Below, piece by piece: positions 8,314-16,619 of a stretch of DNA of 29,405 nt. This stretch comes from an uncultured Fusobacterium sp. (GTDB lineage Bacteria > Fusobacteriota > Fusobacteriia > Fusobacteriales > Fusobacteriaceae), in NCBI GenBank assembly GCA_900542625.1, contig UQOH01000019.1, positions 1-29,405 on the forward strand, given 5' to 3'. Positions within the stretch are counted from its first letter, which is position 1; every line of letters begins with the position of its first letter. The notes beneath the pieces are model-generated. The model was not told where the DNA came from, did no database searches, and worked only from the letters and a program-made list of their open reading frames with translations. Both the position numbers and the translations under genes were made by a program.

Positions 8314-8916
8314 TTAATTTCTGGCGTTTTGAATTTTTTTCAGAGTTTCTTTTATAGCCTGCTGAATATTTTTATACTCTTTGATCTCCTCTTTGTTGAT
8401 AAGTTTATCAATATCCTTTTTATTATATCCAAGCCCTTCCAAAGCCATAATAAGTTCATCTTCAATACTTATATAATCAGCAGAACCTGATGTTTTTTCC
8501 ATTGAAATAATATCAAGTTTCTTAAGCTTGTCTTTTAAATCCAAAATAATCTGCTGTGCCTTTTTCTCTCCAAGTTTTGGCACTTTTTTCAAAGTAATAT
8601 AATTTTCCTGAAGAACGAGATCTTTTATAGTTTCAATATCAAAAGTTGACATAATGGCAAGTGCAAGGGAAACTCCTATTCCCTTAACACTCAAAAGCAT
8701 TTCAAAAAGATTTCTCTCTTTTTCCTCAAGAAATCCAACAAGTTTAAATTCCTCTTCTTTTATATGATTATATATAAAGATTCTTTTTGTTTCCCCTGTC
8801 TCCACATTATCATAAGTTTTTAAAGAAATATATATTTTATATCCCACTCCGTTTACATCAAGAGCAAGATATTCCGGTTTTTTATAAGCAACTTCACCTT
8901 TTAAATATTCAAACAT
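8314..8916 (-). CDS. ruvA: Holliday junction branch migration protein RuvA
   Basis: Binds the four-way junction and loads the RuvB motor; acts with RuvC in recombination and fork repair. The 200-residue protein has the N-terminal OB fold (MFEYLKGEVAYK... ALDVNGVGYKI), two helix-hairpin-helix motifs (LLSVKGIGVSLALAIM and LKKVPKLGEKKAQQII) and the C-terminal RuvB-contacting domain (DELIMALEGLGYNKKDI). The ATG at 8916 follows AAAGGAGTTTTAA. It is 15 bp behind uvrA and surely co-transcribed with it; ruvC is divergent on the far side of uvrA, and ruvB is not in this window. Confidence 0.96.
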   Translation of the reverse strand: MFEYLKGEVAYKKPEYLALDVNGVGYKIYISLKTYDNVETGETKRIFIYNHIKEEEFKLVGFLEEKERNLFEMLLSVKGIGVSLALAIMSTFDIETIKDLVLQENYITLKKVPKLGEKKAQQIILDLKDKLKKLDIISMEKTSGSADYISIEDELIMALEGLGYNKKDIDKLINKEEIKEYKNIQQAIKETLKKIQNARN

Positions 8917-8931
8917 TTAAAACTCCTTTAA

Positions 8932-11760
8932 TTATTTTTTTAGATATTTTTTTAAATATTTTCCTGTATAACTTTTTCTTGATTTTGATATTTCCTCAGG
9001 TGTTCCGGCAGCAACAATAGTTCCTCCTTTGTCCCCTCCTTCAGGTCCAATATCAATAATATAATCAGCTGTTTTTATAACATCAAGATTATGCTCTATG
9101 ATAACAACTGAATTTCCTTTGGCAACAAGCCTGTCCAGAACTTCCATAAGTTTTTTAACATCTTCAAAATGAAGCCCTGTTGTAGGCTCATCTAAAATAT
9201 AAATTGTTTTTCCTCTTGAGGCTTTTGAAAGCTCTGCTGCAAGTTTTATTCTTTGAGCCTCTCCTCCTGAAAGAGTTGTTGCAGGCTGTCCAAGCTTAAT
9301 ATATCCAAGTCCAACATCTTTTAAAACTTTAATTTTTTTTGAAAGGGAAGGAACAGCTGAGAAAAACTCATATGCTTCATCAATACTCATATTTAAAACG
9401 TCAGAAATTGTTTTCCCCTTATAGAAAACTTCAAGAGTTTCTTTGTTGTATCTTTTCCCTCTGCACACATCACATTCAACATATACATCAGGAAGGAAAT
9501 TCATCTCTATTTTAACAATTCCTGCACCCTGACAAGCCTCACATCTTCCTCCTTTAACATTGAAAGAAAATCTTCCCTTTGAAAAACCTTTCATTTTCGC
9601 ATCCTTTGTCTGTGCAAAAATATCTCTTATTTCATCAAAGATTTTTGTATATGTTGCAGGGTTTGAACGAGGTGTCCTTCCTATTGGTGTCTGGTCAATA
9701 TCAATTACTTTTTTCAAATGCTCAAGTCCGCTGATACTTTTATATTTTAAAGGGTAAAGTTTCCCTTTGTTCAGTTCGTTAAAAAGAGCAGGGAACAAAG
9801 TCTGATTAATCAATGTAGATTTTCCGCTTCCGCTCACTCCTGTAATTACTGTAAGGACTCCCAAAGGAATTTTTACATCAACATTTTTAAGGTTATTTCC
9901 CTCTGCTCCAAAAAGTTCAATAAATTTATCACTGATTCTTCTCTCTTTTGGAACTTCTATTTTTATATCTCCTCTCAGATATTTTCCTGTAAGAGATTTT
10001 TCATTTTTCTTTATCTCCTCCGGTGTTCCTGCTCCTACAAGCTCTCCTCCAAACTCTCCTGCTCCGGGACCAAGGTCAAAAATATAATCAGCCTGATTCA
10101 TTGTGTCCTCATCATGTTCTACAACAATAAGAGTGTTTCCCAAATCTCTAAGTCTGTTAAGAGTTGAAAGAAGTTTGTCGTTATCTCTCTGGTGAAGCCC
10201 TATACTCGGTTCATCAAGAACATAAAGAACCCCTGTAAGCCCTGAACCAATCTGAGTGGCAAGTCTTATTCTCTGTGATTCTCCTCCTGAAAGAGTTTTT
10301 GTAGTACGGAAGAGAGAAAGATAATCAAGCCCTACATTTATCATAAAATTAAGTCTTTCTCTTATCTCTTTCAAAATCTCTTTGGCTATTTTTTCCTGTT
10401 TTGGTGTAAGAGTAAGGCTGTTAAAAAATTCAAGAGAATCTTTTATGCTCATAAGACAGATATCAATTATATTTTTGCCGTTTATTGTAACAGCAAGAAC
10501 TTCATCTTTCAGTCTTTTTCCGTGACAGACTCTGCACTCTTTCTCAATCATAAACCTGTTTTCCAATTCCTCTTTTGCAGATTCAGAAAAAGTTTCATAA
10601 TATCTTTTTTCAAGATTTTTTACAATCCCTTTAAATTCTCTCATTCCATGAAAAGAAAACTCTGATGATTCAAAGTCAAATCTGAATCTTTTGTCTGTCC
10701 CATGAAAAATTATGTCCATTTGTTCTTTTGGAATCTCCTCCACAGGAACAGTATAATCTATTCCAAAATCTGTGCACATTGAAAGAAACATCTCCCATGT
10801 CCAGCCTTTTCTTGTAGATGCTCCGGGAACATAAAGTCCTCCGTCTTCAATAGAAAGAGTTTTGTCGATTATAAGCTTATTTTCATCAACTTCAAGTTTC
10901 TGCCCGATACCTTTACATTCAGGACACGCACCATAAGGAGCGTTAAAAGAAAAAAGTCTTGGAGTAAGTTCGGGAATGCTTACATCTTCATGGTTCGGGC
11001 AGGCATAATTTTCACTGTAATTATAGTCTGCGCCATTTATATTTATAATAATTTTTCCATTTGAAAGTTCCATTCCTGTTTCAATAGACTGAGTAAGTCT
11101 TGTTACAAACTCTTTATCCTCTTTTTTTAAAACAAGTCTGTCAATTACAACTTCAATATTATGTTTTTTGTTTTTATCCAGCTCTATCTCGTCTTCAAGA
11201 TAAAGAATTTCTCCATTTACTCTGGCTCTTACAAAACCTTTTTTCACAAGATTTAAGAAAAGATTTTTGTGAGTTCCTTTTTTTTCTCTCACAACAGGAG
11301 CAAGAATAATCATCTTGTCTTTTGCCTCAAATTTTTCTGTTATATTTTCCACTATCTCTTCCACGCTTTTTTTGTCAACCTCTGTTCCGCAGATAGGACA
11401 GTGTGCAGTTCCTATATGAGCAAAAAGAAGTCTCATATAGTCGTAAATTTCTGTTACAGTTCCCACTGTTGAACGTGGGTTTTTGTTTGTTGTTTTCTGC
11501 TCTATTGATATTGCAGGAGAAAGTCCCTCAATAGAATCAACCTCAGGCTTTTTCATCTGCCCGATAAACTGTCTTGCATATGCAGAAAGGCTTTCAACAT
11601 ATCTTCTCTGTCCCTCAGAATAAATTGTATCAAAAGCAAGAGAGGATTTTCCGCTTCCACTCACACCTGTAATAACTACAAATTTATTTTTTGGAATTTC
11701 TATATCTATATTTTTAAGATTATGTTCTCTGGCACCTTTTATAATTATTTTATCCAGCAT
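8932..11760 (-). CDS. uvrA: Excinuclease ABC subunit A
   Basis: The damage-sensing ATPase of nucleotide excision repair. It has two ABC ATPase modules: the first Walker [10 protein letters not shown] (32-40) and signature [14 protein letters not shown], the second Walker [10 protein letters not shown] and signature [14 protein letters not shown]. Zinc-binding Cys pairs are present (CPIC; CPNH...CPEC; CEAC...CDVC), including the C-terminal zinc finger used in damage recognition. I start it at the ATG at 11760 (942 residues), because the in-frame GTG at 11769 is part of the Shine-Dalgarno sequence AAAGGTG, 6-7 nt from the ATG. ruvA follows 15 bp later. The upstream region is shared with the divergent ruvC gene. 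Confidence 0.97.
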   Translation of the reverse strand: MLDKIIIKGAREHNLKNIDIEIPKNKFVVITGVSGSGKSSLAFDTIYSEGQRRYVESLSAYARQFIGQMKKPEVDSIEGLSPAISIEQKTTNKNPRSTVGTVTEIYDYMRLLFAHIGTAHCPICGTEVDKKSVEEIVENITEKFEAKDKMIILAPVVREKKGTHKNLFLNLVKKGFVRARVNGEILYLEDEIELDKNKKHNIEVVIDRLVLKKEDKEFVTRLTQSIETGMELSNGKIIININGADYNYSENYACPNHEDVSIPELTPRLFSFNAPYGACPECKGIGQKLEVDENKLIIDKTLSIEDGGLYVPGASTRKGWTWEMFLSMCTDFGIDYTVPVEEIPKEQMDIIFHGTDKRFRFDFESSEFSFHGMREFKGIVKNLEKRYYETFSESAKEELENRFMIEKECRVCHGKRLKDEVLAVTINGKNIIDICLMSIKDSLEFFNSLTLTPKQEKIAKEILKEIRERLNFMINVGLDYLSLFRTTKTLSGGESQRIRLATQIGSGLTGVLYVLDEPSIGLHQRDNDKLLSTLNRLRDLGNTLIVVEHDEDTMNQADYIFDLGPGAGEFGGELVGAGTPEEIKKNEKSLTGKYLRGDIKIEVPKERRISDKFIELFGAEGNNLKNVDVKIPLGVLTVITGVSGSGKSTLINQTLFPALFNELNKGKLYPLKYKSISGLEHLKKVIDIDQTPIGRTPRSNPATYTKIFDEIRDIFAQTKDAKMKGFSKGRFSFNVKGGRCEACQGAGIVKIEMNFLPDVYVECDVCRGKRYNKETLEVFYKGKTISDVLNMSIDEAYEFFSAVPSLSKKIKVLKDVGLGYIKLGQPATTLSGGEAQRIKLAAELSKASRGKTIYILDEPTTGLHFEDVKKLMEVLDRLVAKGNSVVIIEHNLDVIKTADYIIDIGPEGGDKGGTIVAAGTPEEISKSRKSYTGKYLKKYLKK

Positions 11761-11801
11761 TTTAATCACCTTTATTATTTTTTATTTATTTTTCAAATAA
11801 A

Positions 11802-11830
11802 ATTGTACCATATTATTATTTTTTTATCTA
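11802..11830 (-). promoter_or_regulatory. Probable extended -10 promoter of uvrA-ruvA with an overlapping dyad
   Basis: The minus strand reads TGGTACAAT, an extended -10 (box at 11807-11802), 42 bp before the chosen uvrA start. The position of a -35 box is occupied by TAGATA, which is one arm of the inverted repeat TATCTA/TAGATA at 11825-11842. Confidence 0.5.
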
Positions 11831-11842
11831 TAAAAATAGATA
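11825..11842. repeat. Inverted repeat in the uvrA-ruvC divergent region
   Basis: TATCTA (11825-11830), a 6-bp A/T spacer, then TAGATA (11837-11842). It overlaps the uvrA -35 position and lies 17 bp upstream of the ruvC -35 box, so it could be an operator; in DNA this AT-rich it could also be chance. Confidence 0.35.
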
Positions 11843-11858
11843 AGTTTATCAGGGATTA

Positions 11859-11887
11859 TTGATTTTTAGTTTTTATTAAGTTATAAT
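11859..11887 (+). promoter_or_regulatory. Sigma-70-type promoter of ruvC
   Basis: TTGATT (11859-11864), a 17-bp spacer and a perfect TATAAT (11882-11887), 28 bp before the ruvC start codon. Confidence 0.7.
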
Positions 11888-11915
11888 GTTTTTAAAAATG
11901 AACAGGAGATAAACA

Positions 11916-12488
11916 ATGAGAATTTTGGGAATAGATCCGGGAACAGCCATAGTTGGTTTTTCTGTGATAGAATATAAAGATAAAAAAATGGAGCTTCTTG
12001 AATACGGCTGTATTTATACTGCAAAAGAACTTCCTATGGAAGAGAGACTTCTTCAGATTTTTAACGGTGTAGAAGATATTATAAAAAAATACAGTCCCGA
12101 ACATATGGCAATAGAAGAGCTGTTTTATTTTAAAAATAATAAAACTGTAATCTCTGTTGGAGAGGCAAGAGGAGTAATTCTTCTTGCGGGAAAAAAAAAC
12201 GGGCTTGAGATACAAGGATATACACCTCTGCAGGTAAAAATAGGAATAACAGGATATGGAAAAGCAGACAAAAAACAGGTACAGCTTATGGTAAAAACTC
12301 TGCTGAAAATGGAAGAGATTCCAAAACCTGATGACGCAGCTGATGCAATCGCTATTGCAATGGCTCATATAAACTCTCTTACTAATCTTCAGTATAACAT
12401 TGGAACATCTGCTGACATATCTGCAAAAAACTTAGCCAAAAACAAATTAACAGCAGCAGAATTCAGAGAACTTTTTATAAAAAAATAA
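11916..12488 (+). CDS. ruvC: Crossover junction endodeoxyribonuclease RuvC
   Basis: The Holliday junction resolvase, which nicks symmetrically related strands of a junction delivered by RuvAB. The protein has 190 residues with an RNase H-like fold. The four catalytic acids are visible: D7 (GIDPGT), E67 (MAIEELFYF), D140 and D143 (KPDDAADAIAIA). The ATG at 11916 follows CAGGAGATAAACA. It is divergent from uvrA-ruvA across about 155 bp, grouping three excision and recombination repair genes around one regulatory region. A strong terminator follows at 12544-12596. The last 25 or so residues extend beyond the catalytic core and are rich in Lys and Asn. Confidence 0.96.
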   Translation: MRILGIDPGTAIVGFSVIEYKDKKMELLEYGCIYTAKELPMEERLLQIFNGVEDIIKKYSPEHMAIEELFYFKNNKTVISVGEARGVILLAGKKNGLEIQGYTPLQVKIGITGYGKADKKQVQLMVKTLLKMEEIPKPDDAADAIAIAMAHINSLTNLQYNIGTSADISAKNLAKNKLTAAEFRELFIKK

Positions 12489-12543
12489 AAAATTTTTTCA
12501 CTAAAATAAAATCTGACAAACGTAGTAAATACAAAAGATTAAG

Positions 12544-12596
12544 ATAAAATCAGCTGTAAGCTAACAAAGAAAAACAGCATGATTTTATTTTTTTTT
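12544..12596 (+). terminator. Intrinsic terminator of ruvC
   Basis: ATAAAATCAGCTGT (12544-12557) pairs with ACAGC plus TGATTTTAT (12574-12588, one bulged A), followed by an uninterrupted T-run to 12596. Confidence 0.8.
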
Positions 12597-12702
12597 AGAC
12601 TAAAACCTTTAATTAACAGTCTTATAATTGTATTGAAAACACAAAAAAATAATATATGAAAAACTGAAAAAATATTAAAAAAACTGTTTTATGTAAAAAT
12701 TT

Positions 12703-12731
12703 TTGACAAAATTCAAAAAAAATGACATAAT
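12703..12731 (+). promoter_or_regulatory. Sigma-70-type promoter of the HU gene
   Basis: A perfect TTGACA (12703-12708), a 17-bp spacer and CATAAT (12726-12731). This is the best -35 box in the window, as expected for an abundant nucleoid protein. Confidence 0.65.
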
Positions 12732-12833
12732 GACAGAAAAATATGATAAAAACTTTATTTTTTTGTAGATATTTTATATAAAAATATGGTATAACTAAGA
12801 GTAAACTTTTTAAGTATACATATTATATTAACA

Positions 12834-12847
12834 ACATCATATGATGT
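12834..12847. repeat. 14-bp perfect palindrome in the HU gene leader
   Basis: ACATCAT followed directly by ATGATGT. Flanking TAAC (12829-12832) and GTTA (12850-12853) extend the symmetry with a small offset, giving either an operator-like DNA site or an RNA stem 40 nt before the start codon. Confidence 0.5.
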
Positions 12848-12886
12848 CAGTTATAAAAAATAAAATAAAAGGAGATTGAGAGAGTT

Positions 12887-13186
12887 ATGAAAAAAAGAGA
12901 ATTTGCGGAATTATTTATGTTAAAAGCTAACTTAAGAAGCAAAGAAGAAGCTAAAAGACAAGTTGAATTATTCATCGAAACTATGAAAGAAGCTTTAGAA
13001 AAAGAAGAAGTTTTAATCTTCAGAGGACTTGGAACTTTTGAAAGAAGAGAAACTAAGAGAAAAGAAGGAAGAAACCCTAGAACTGGAGAAGCTATAAAAA
13101 TTACTCCTAAAAAATATATCAAATTCAAAGTCGGTAAAGACTTAGAAGACAGAATCAACAAACCTGCAAGAAGAGGAAGAAAGTAA
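12887..13186 (+). CDS. hup: HU family DNA-binding protein
   Basis: A small basic nucleoid protein that bends and wraps DNA as a dimer. At 99 residues it has the N-terminal helical dimerisation part (MKKREFAELFMLKANL) and the beta-arm with the family motif GRNPRTGEAIKI (61-72), whose Pro64 intercalates into the minor groove. The C-terminus carries a short basic tail (NKPARRGRK) beyond the usual HU end of about 90 residues. Codon use is strongly biased towards GAA, AGA, TTA and AAA compared with its neighbours, as expected for high expression. The Shine-Dalgarno AAAGGAG lies unusually far (about 13 nt) from the ATG at 12887, with a purine-rich GAGAGAG between. It is monocistronic, with its own promoter and terminator. 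Confidence 0.93.
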   Translation: MKKREFAELFMLKANLRSKEEAKRQVELFIETMKEALEKEEVLIFRGLGTFERRETKRKEGRNPRTGEAIKITPKKYIKFKVGKDLEDRINKPARRGRK

Positions 13187-13212
13187 GATAATATTCCTAG
13201 TTTAAAAACTAA

Positions 13213-13262
13213 GGGGTGAATGGGAAAAAATTTGACATTTTTCTATTCATCTCTTTTTTTAT
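13213..13262 (+). terminator. Intrinsic terminator of the HU gene
   Basis: The left arm 13213-13229 (ending GGGAAAAA) pairs with the right arm 13238-13253 (TTTTTCTATTCATCTC) with G-U wobbles, followed by a run of nine T residues. A smaller hairpin (CCTAGTTT with AAACTAAGG, 13196-13214) precedes it. Confidence 0.75.
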
Positions 13263-13296
13263 AGCTTATCTCTGTTGATAATCTCCAAAATAAAAT

Positions 13297-13325
13297 TATT
13301 AAAAAAAAAGAGTTTATAGTATAAT
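13297..13325 (+). promoter_or_regulatory. Possible promoter of the lolC/E-lolD pair
   Basis: A perfect TATAAT at 13320-13325, 46 bp before the permease start codon; the -35 region (TATTAA/TTATTA) is poor. Confidence 0.4.
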
Positions 13326-13370
13326 GTAAAGCAAAGAGAAAACTAATAAGATACTCAAAAGGAGGCTGAA

Positions 13371-14534
13371 ATGCTTGAATTTTTTATAGCCAGAAAACAT
13401 ATACTTGAAAAAAAGAAACAAAGCCTTATTGGAATTCTGGGAATCACCATAGGGATAACAGTTCTTATGGTATCAATAGGAATAGCAAACGGGCTTGATA
13501 AAAATATGATAAACAGTATTCTTTCACTGGGAAGCCATATAACAGTGTCTGACTTTCAGAGGGATAAAGATTATAAAACTGCTGTGGAAAAACTTGTAAA
13601 GCTGGAAGGAGTAAAAGGAGTTATTCCAAAAGTATCAACTCAGGGAATTATAAAATATACGGGAATGTTCGGCACTCATGTATCAGGTGTAAAAGTAGAC
13701 GGACTTGATTTTGAAAAAGCAGCACAGGGACTTGATCTGGATAAAAAAATTGTTTACGGTTCTATGAACAATGAAAAGAAAAATATTATTCTTATAGGAA
13801 AAGAGCTTTATAATCAGCTTGGAGCAAACCTTGGAGATAAAATAACTTTAATTTCATCTGAAAATCAGGAACTTCCTCTGGTAATAGGCGGAGTATTTGA
13901 AAGCGGGTATTATGATTATGATGTTAATATGGTTATAATCCCTCTGGCAACAGCACAATATCTGATGTACATGAACGATGAAGTAACAAGTCTTGAAATA
14001 ACTCTGAACAACCCATACAGAGCAGAGGAAACAGCAGACAAAATTTTTGAAAAATTCGGATATATGAGCAGAACATGGGGAGAACAAAACAGAAACCTTT
14101 TATCAGCTCTTGCATTGGAAAAAACAGTTATGATAGTGGTATTTTCTCTGATTGTGGTTATTGCAGGATTTGTTGTATGGGTAATAATGAATATGCTTGT
14201 AAGAGAGAAAATAAAAGATATAGGTATTATGAGAGCTATGGGATTTCCAAAGAAAACAATAATGAGAACTTTTCTTCTTGAAGGAATGATTTTAGGAGGA
14301 ATCGGAATATTTATTGGAACAGTGCTTTCTCTTGGAATACTGTGGTATGTGGAAAATTATTCTATTGCCGGGGTAACTTCAATATATTATCTGACAAAAA
14401 TACCTGTGGAGCTTTCAAAAAAAGAGATGGCAGTTATAATTTTTGTAAATATTATTATAATATTTTTATCAAGTGTGTTCCCTGCATATAAAGCCGGAAA
14501 AATGGAAACTATGGAGGCATTAAGACATGAATAA
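13371..14534 (+). CDS. LolC/LolE-type lipoprotein-releasing ABC transporter permease
   Basis: An inner-membrane permease of the FtsX/MacB superfamily, 387 residues. The N-terminus has the family opening FIARKHILEKKKQSLIGILG and a first transmembrane helix (about 20-42). A periplasmic MacB-like domain with LolC/E character (about 45-250) follows, then three C-terminal helices (about 255-285, 300-330 and 345-375) with the cytoplasmic coupling stretch KDIGIMRAMGFPKKTIM. Together with the ATPase it would detach lipoproteins from the inner membrane for transfer to the outer membrane. The ATG at 13371 follows AAAGGAGGCTGAA. It overlaps lolD by 8 bp. Only one permease gene is present, so a homodimeric complex is likely, as in bacteria with a single LolC/E-like protein. 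Confidence 0.88.
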   Translation: MLEFFIARKHILEKKKQSLIGILGITIGITVLMVSIGIANGLDKNMINSILSLGSHITVSDFQRDKDYKTAVEKLVKLEGVKGVIPKVSTQGIIKYTGMFGTHVSGVKVDGLDFEKAAQGLDLDKKIVYGSMNNEKKNIILIGKELYNQLGANLGDKITLISSENQELPLVIGGVFESGYYDYDVNMVIIPLATAQYLMYMNDEVTSLEITLNNPYRAEETADKIFEKFGYMSRTWGEQNRNLLSALALEKTVMIVVFSLIVVIAGFVVWVIMNMLVREKIKDIGIMRAMGFPKKTIMRTFLLEGMILGGIGIFIGTVLSLGILWYVENYSIAGVTSIYYLTKIPVELSKKEMAVIIFVNIIIIFLSSVFPAYKAGKMETMEALRHE

Positions 14535-15213
14535 AAAGGCTCTTGAACTGAAAAAAATAAATAAAATATATAAAGGAAAAGCAGAAAATATCCATATTCT
14601 TAAAGATTTAGATTTAACAGTTGAAGAGGGCGAATTTATCTCTATTCTTGGAAAATCAGGTTCAGGAAAATCAACCCTGCTTAATGTAATAGGTATGCTT
14701 GACAGCATTGACAGCGGAGATATCATCATAAACAATGAAATAATAGACAGGAAAAATTCCCAGCGTATTGATGAGATAAAAAACAGTGAAATTGGATTTG
14801 TTTTTCAGTTTCATTATCTTCTTCCTGAGTTTACAACTCTTGAAAATGTAATGCTCCCTGCTATGCTTAATAATTTTAAAAACAGAAAAGAGATTGAAAA
14901 AAGAGCAATAGAACTTCTTACAGAGGTAGGGCTTGGAGAAAGACTTCATCATAAACCTTCACAGCTTTCAGGAGGAGAAAAGCAGAGAGCTGCAATATCA
15001 AGAGCTTTGATAAACAATCCAAAAATTCTTCTTGCTGATGAACCTACAGGAAATCTTGATGAGGAAACAAGCAATAATATTCATAACCTTTTTAAGAAAA
15101 TAAACGTCCAAAAGAAACAAACAATAATAGTTGTTACTCACTCCAGAGAGCTTTCAAATATTACTGATAAAAAGTATTATTTAAAAGGAGGAAAACTTTC
15201 CCCGGAAGAATAA
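14527..15213 (+). CDS. lolD: Lipoprotein-releasing system ATP-binding protein LolD
   Basis: An ABC ATPase of the LolD/MacB subfamily, 228 residues, powering lipoprotein release from the inner membrane. Motifs are Walker A GKSGSGKST (42-50), Q-loop FQFHYLLPEFTTLENV, signature LSGGEKQRAAISRAL, Walker B LLADEPTGNLDEET and the H-loop VVTHSREL. Its start codon lies within the end of the permease gene (8-bp overlap), so the two are translationally coupled. The pairing with the LolC/E-type permease and the presence of lipoproteins in this window make the Lol role more likely than a MacB efflux role. No clear terminator follows; hpf begins about 130 bp downstream. Confidence 0.9.
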   Translation: MNKKALELKKINKIYKGKAENIHILKDLDLTVEEGEFISILGKSGSGKSTLLNVIGMLDSIDSGDIIINNEIIDRKNSQRIDEIKNSEIGFVFQFHYLLPEFTTLENVMLPAMLNNFKNRKEIEKRAIELLTEVGLGERLHHKPSQLSGGEKQRAAISRALINNPKILLADEPTGNLDEETSNNIHNLFKKINVQKKQTIIVVTHSRELSNITDKKYYLKGGKLSPEE

Positions 15214-15340
15214 AAAAGAAAATAAAAATTTTGTAAAAAAATTGAAATAAAAAAAAGGAAAGTTGAACCTAATGGAGAATATATAAGTAACACAAGAAAT
15301 ACTTCTAAAAATAAAAGAGGTATACAGAGGAGTGATGTTT

Positions 15341-15889
15341 ATGAAAATTACAGTATTAGGAAGACATTTAGTAATAACAGACCCTATTAATGATTATGCA
15401 ATCAAAAAAATGGAGAAACTTGAAAAATATTTCGATAATTTAGGAGATATTACAGTTACTTTATCAGCAGTAAAATTAAAGAAAGGACCTTCACATACAG
15501 CAGAAGTAATAGCTAATGTTAATGGAAATATATTAAAAGCAGTTTCAACTGAAAATGATTTATACATTGCAATAGATAAAGCTGCAAATGTTCTTGAGGG
15601 ACAAATCAAAAAATACAAAGAAAAATTAAGAGATAACAAAGACGTTGTATCTCACAGAACTTTCAAATTTGACCCTGTTACTAATACAGTATCAGCAGAG
15701 GCAACTAAGAAAGTTGTAAAAGTTGCTCTTGAGGCAAAACCAATGAATCTTGAGGAAGCTATCCTTCAAATGGAAGCTTTAGGAAAAGATTTCTATGTTT
15801 TCTTTAACTGTGACACTGAAGAAATGAACGTAGTTTACAGAAAAAGAAATGGAAACTATGGACATGTTGAACCAACTTTAGAAGATTAA
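15341..15889 (+). CDS. hpf: Ribosome hibernation promoting factor, long form
   Basis: Binds the 30S subunit and promotes inactive 100S ribosome dimers in stationary phase. Residues 1-100 are the S30AE/YfiA domain (MKITVLGRHLVITDPINDYAIKK... HTAEVIANVNG), and residues about 125-182 are the C-terminal dimerisation domain (MNLEEAILQMEALGKDFYVF... VVYRKRNGNYGHVEP) that marks the long form. I chose the ATG at 15341 (182 residues): AGAGGAG ends 8 nt before it, while the upstream GTG (15332) and ATG (15335) overlap or sit too close to that site. It stands alone behind lolD and ends at a strong terminator shared with the convergent gene. Confidence 0.95.
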   Translation: MKITVLGRHLVITDPINDYAIKKMEKLEKYFDNLGDITVTLSAVKLKKGPSHTAEVIANVNGNILKAVSTENDLYIAIDKAANVLEGQIKKYKEKLRDNKDVVSHRTFKFDPVTNTVSAEATKKVVKVALEAKPMNLEEAILQMEALGKDFYVFFNCDTEEMNVVYRKRNGNYGHVEPTLED

Positions 15890-15910
15890 TTAAAAATTAA
15901 TAATAATTTA

Positions 15911-15942
15911 TAAGGACAGCCAGATAGCTGTCCTTATTTTTT
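15911..15942 (+). terminator. Intrinsic terminator of hpf
   Basis: A 10-bp perfect stem, TAAGGACAGC (15911-15920) and GCTGTCCTTA (15927-15936), 6-nt loop, then six T residues. It lies between convergent genes and the stem may also serve the minus-strand lipoprotein operon. Confidence 0.88.
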
Positions 15943-16594
15943 ACTGCATCATTGTTTTTTCTTCAGGATTTATATATCCTGTATCTTTATAGTCAACAGA
16001 AGATACTGTCTTTCCGTTTTTATCAAAAGTTTTCCAGATACCGTTTCTTAAACCGTTAAGATAATTTCCTTCCTGAACTTTTTTCCCTTCGTCATCATAA
16101 AAAGAGAAAACACCGTTTTTATATCCTTCAGTATAATTTCCTTTAATTTTTACAGCTCCGTTAGGATAAAATTCCATATAATATCCGTTATAGATACCGT
16201 TTTTAAAGTTTTTTATAGACTGACGGTTTCCATTATCATAAAAGAAAGTAAATTTTCCCTCTGGAATATCCTCTTTCATGTATCCTTTTATTTCAACTTT
16301 TCCGTCAGGATAATATTTTCTGGCAGGTCCATTCTGTTTTCCTTTAACATATGTAAGAACAACAAGAGGATTTCCGTTTTCATAATATTCTACATATCTT
16401 CCATGTAATTTTCCTTTTATAAGAGTTCCGAAAGTTTTAATTTTCTGCTTGTCAGGATATAAAGTACATACTCTTCCTGTGTTTGATTTATCAAGAGCAA
16501 AAATAGTATTGTCAGTGTCTTTTATCTGATTCTGGATATTTGAGCACCCTAAAAAAGCCGATACAATAATAATAATTCCTAATTTTTTTAACAT
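15941..16594 (-). CDS. MORN-repeat (YwqK-like) lipoprotein
   Basis: A predicted lipoprotein of 217 residues. The ATG at 16594 is preceded by CGGAGGAAAAAG; an open frame extends further upstream but lacks a good site. The N-terminus MLKKLGIIIIVSAFLGC is a lipoprotein signal with lipobox AFLGC (Cys17). From about residue 55 to the end it is built of six or seven MORN_2-type repeats of about 23 residues, with recurring YxNGxxxxxxxYxxGxxxG cores (for example YYENGNPLVVLTYVKGKQNG). Such repeats occur in the YwqK family, often annotated as toxin-antitoxin related, but no function is established here. Asp18 is not present after the Cys (Ser follows), compatible with outer-membrane sorting by E. coli rules. 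It is the last gene of a unit with the LPP20-like and chorismate mutase genes. Confidence 0.8.
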   Translation of the reverse strand: MLKKLGIIIIVSAFLGCSNIQNQIKDTDNTIFALDKSNTGRVCTLYPDKQKIKTFGTLIKGKLHGRYVEYYENGNPLVVLTYVKGKQNGPARKYYPDGKVEIKGYMKEDIPEGKFTFFYDNGNRQSIKNFKNGIYNGYYMEFYPNGAVKIKGNYTEGYKNGVFSFYDDEGKKVQEGNYLNGLRNGIWKTFDKNGKTVSSVDYKDTGYINPEEKTMMQ

Positions 16595-16619
16595 CTTTTT
16601 CCTCCGTTTTAAAGATTTG

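Larger units (their letters stand above)
12489..12886 (+). other. 398-bp intergenic region between ruvC and the HU gene
   Basis: Extremely AT-rich and without a credible coding sequence (no ribosome binding site with an open frame). It holds the ruvC terminator, a sigma-70 promoter at 12703-12731, a possible second extended -10 (TGGTATAAC, 12788-12796) and a 14-bp palindrome at 12834-12847 in the leader of the HU gene. The transcribed leader would be about 150 nt from the first promoter, long for this window. Confidence 0.7.

Noticed and set aside
12489..12886. Possible small protein gene in the ruvC-HU gap
   Set aside because: Short frames exist but none has a ribosome binding site or protein-like composition; the region is explained by terminator, promoter and leader.
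16050..16450. Tandem-repeat-like pattern in the DNA (recurring TTTCCGTT, TCATAATA)
   Set aside because: It reflects the protein-level MORN repeats of the lipoprotein gene, not a separate DNA repeat or CRISPR array.
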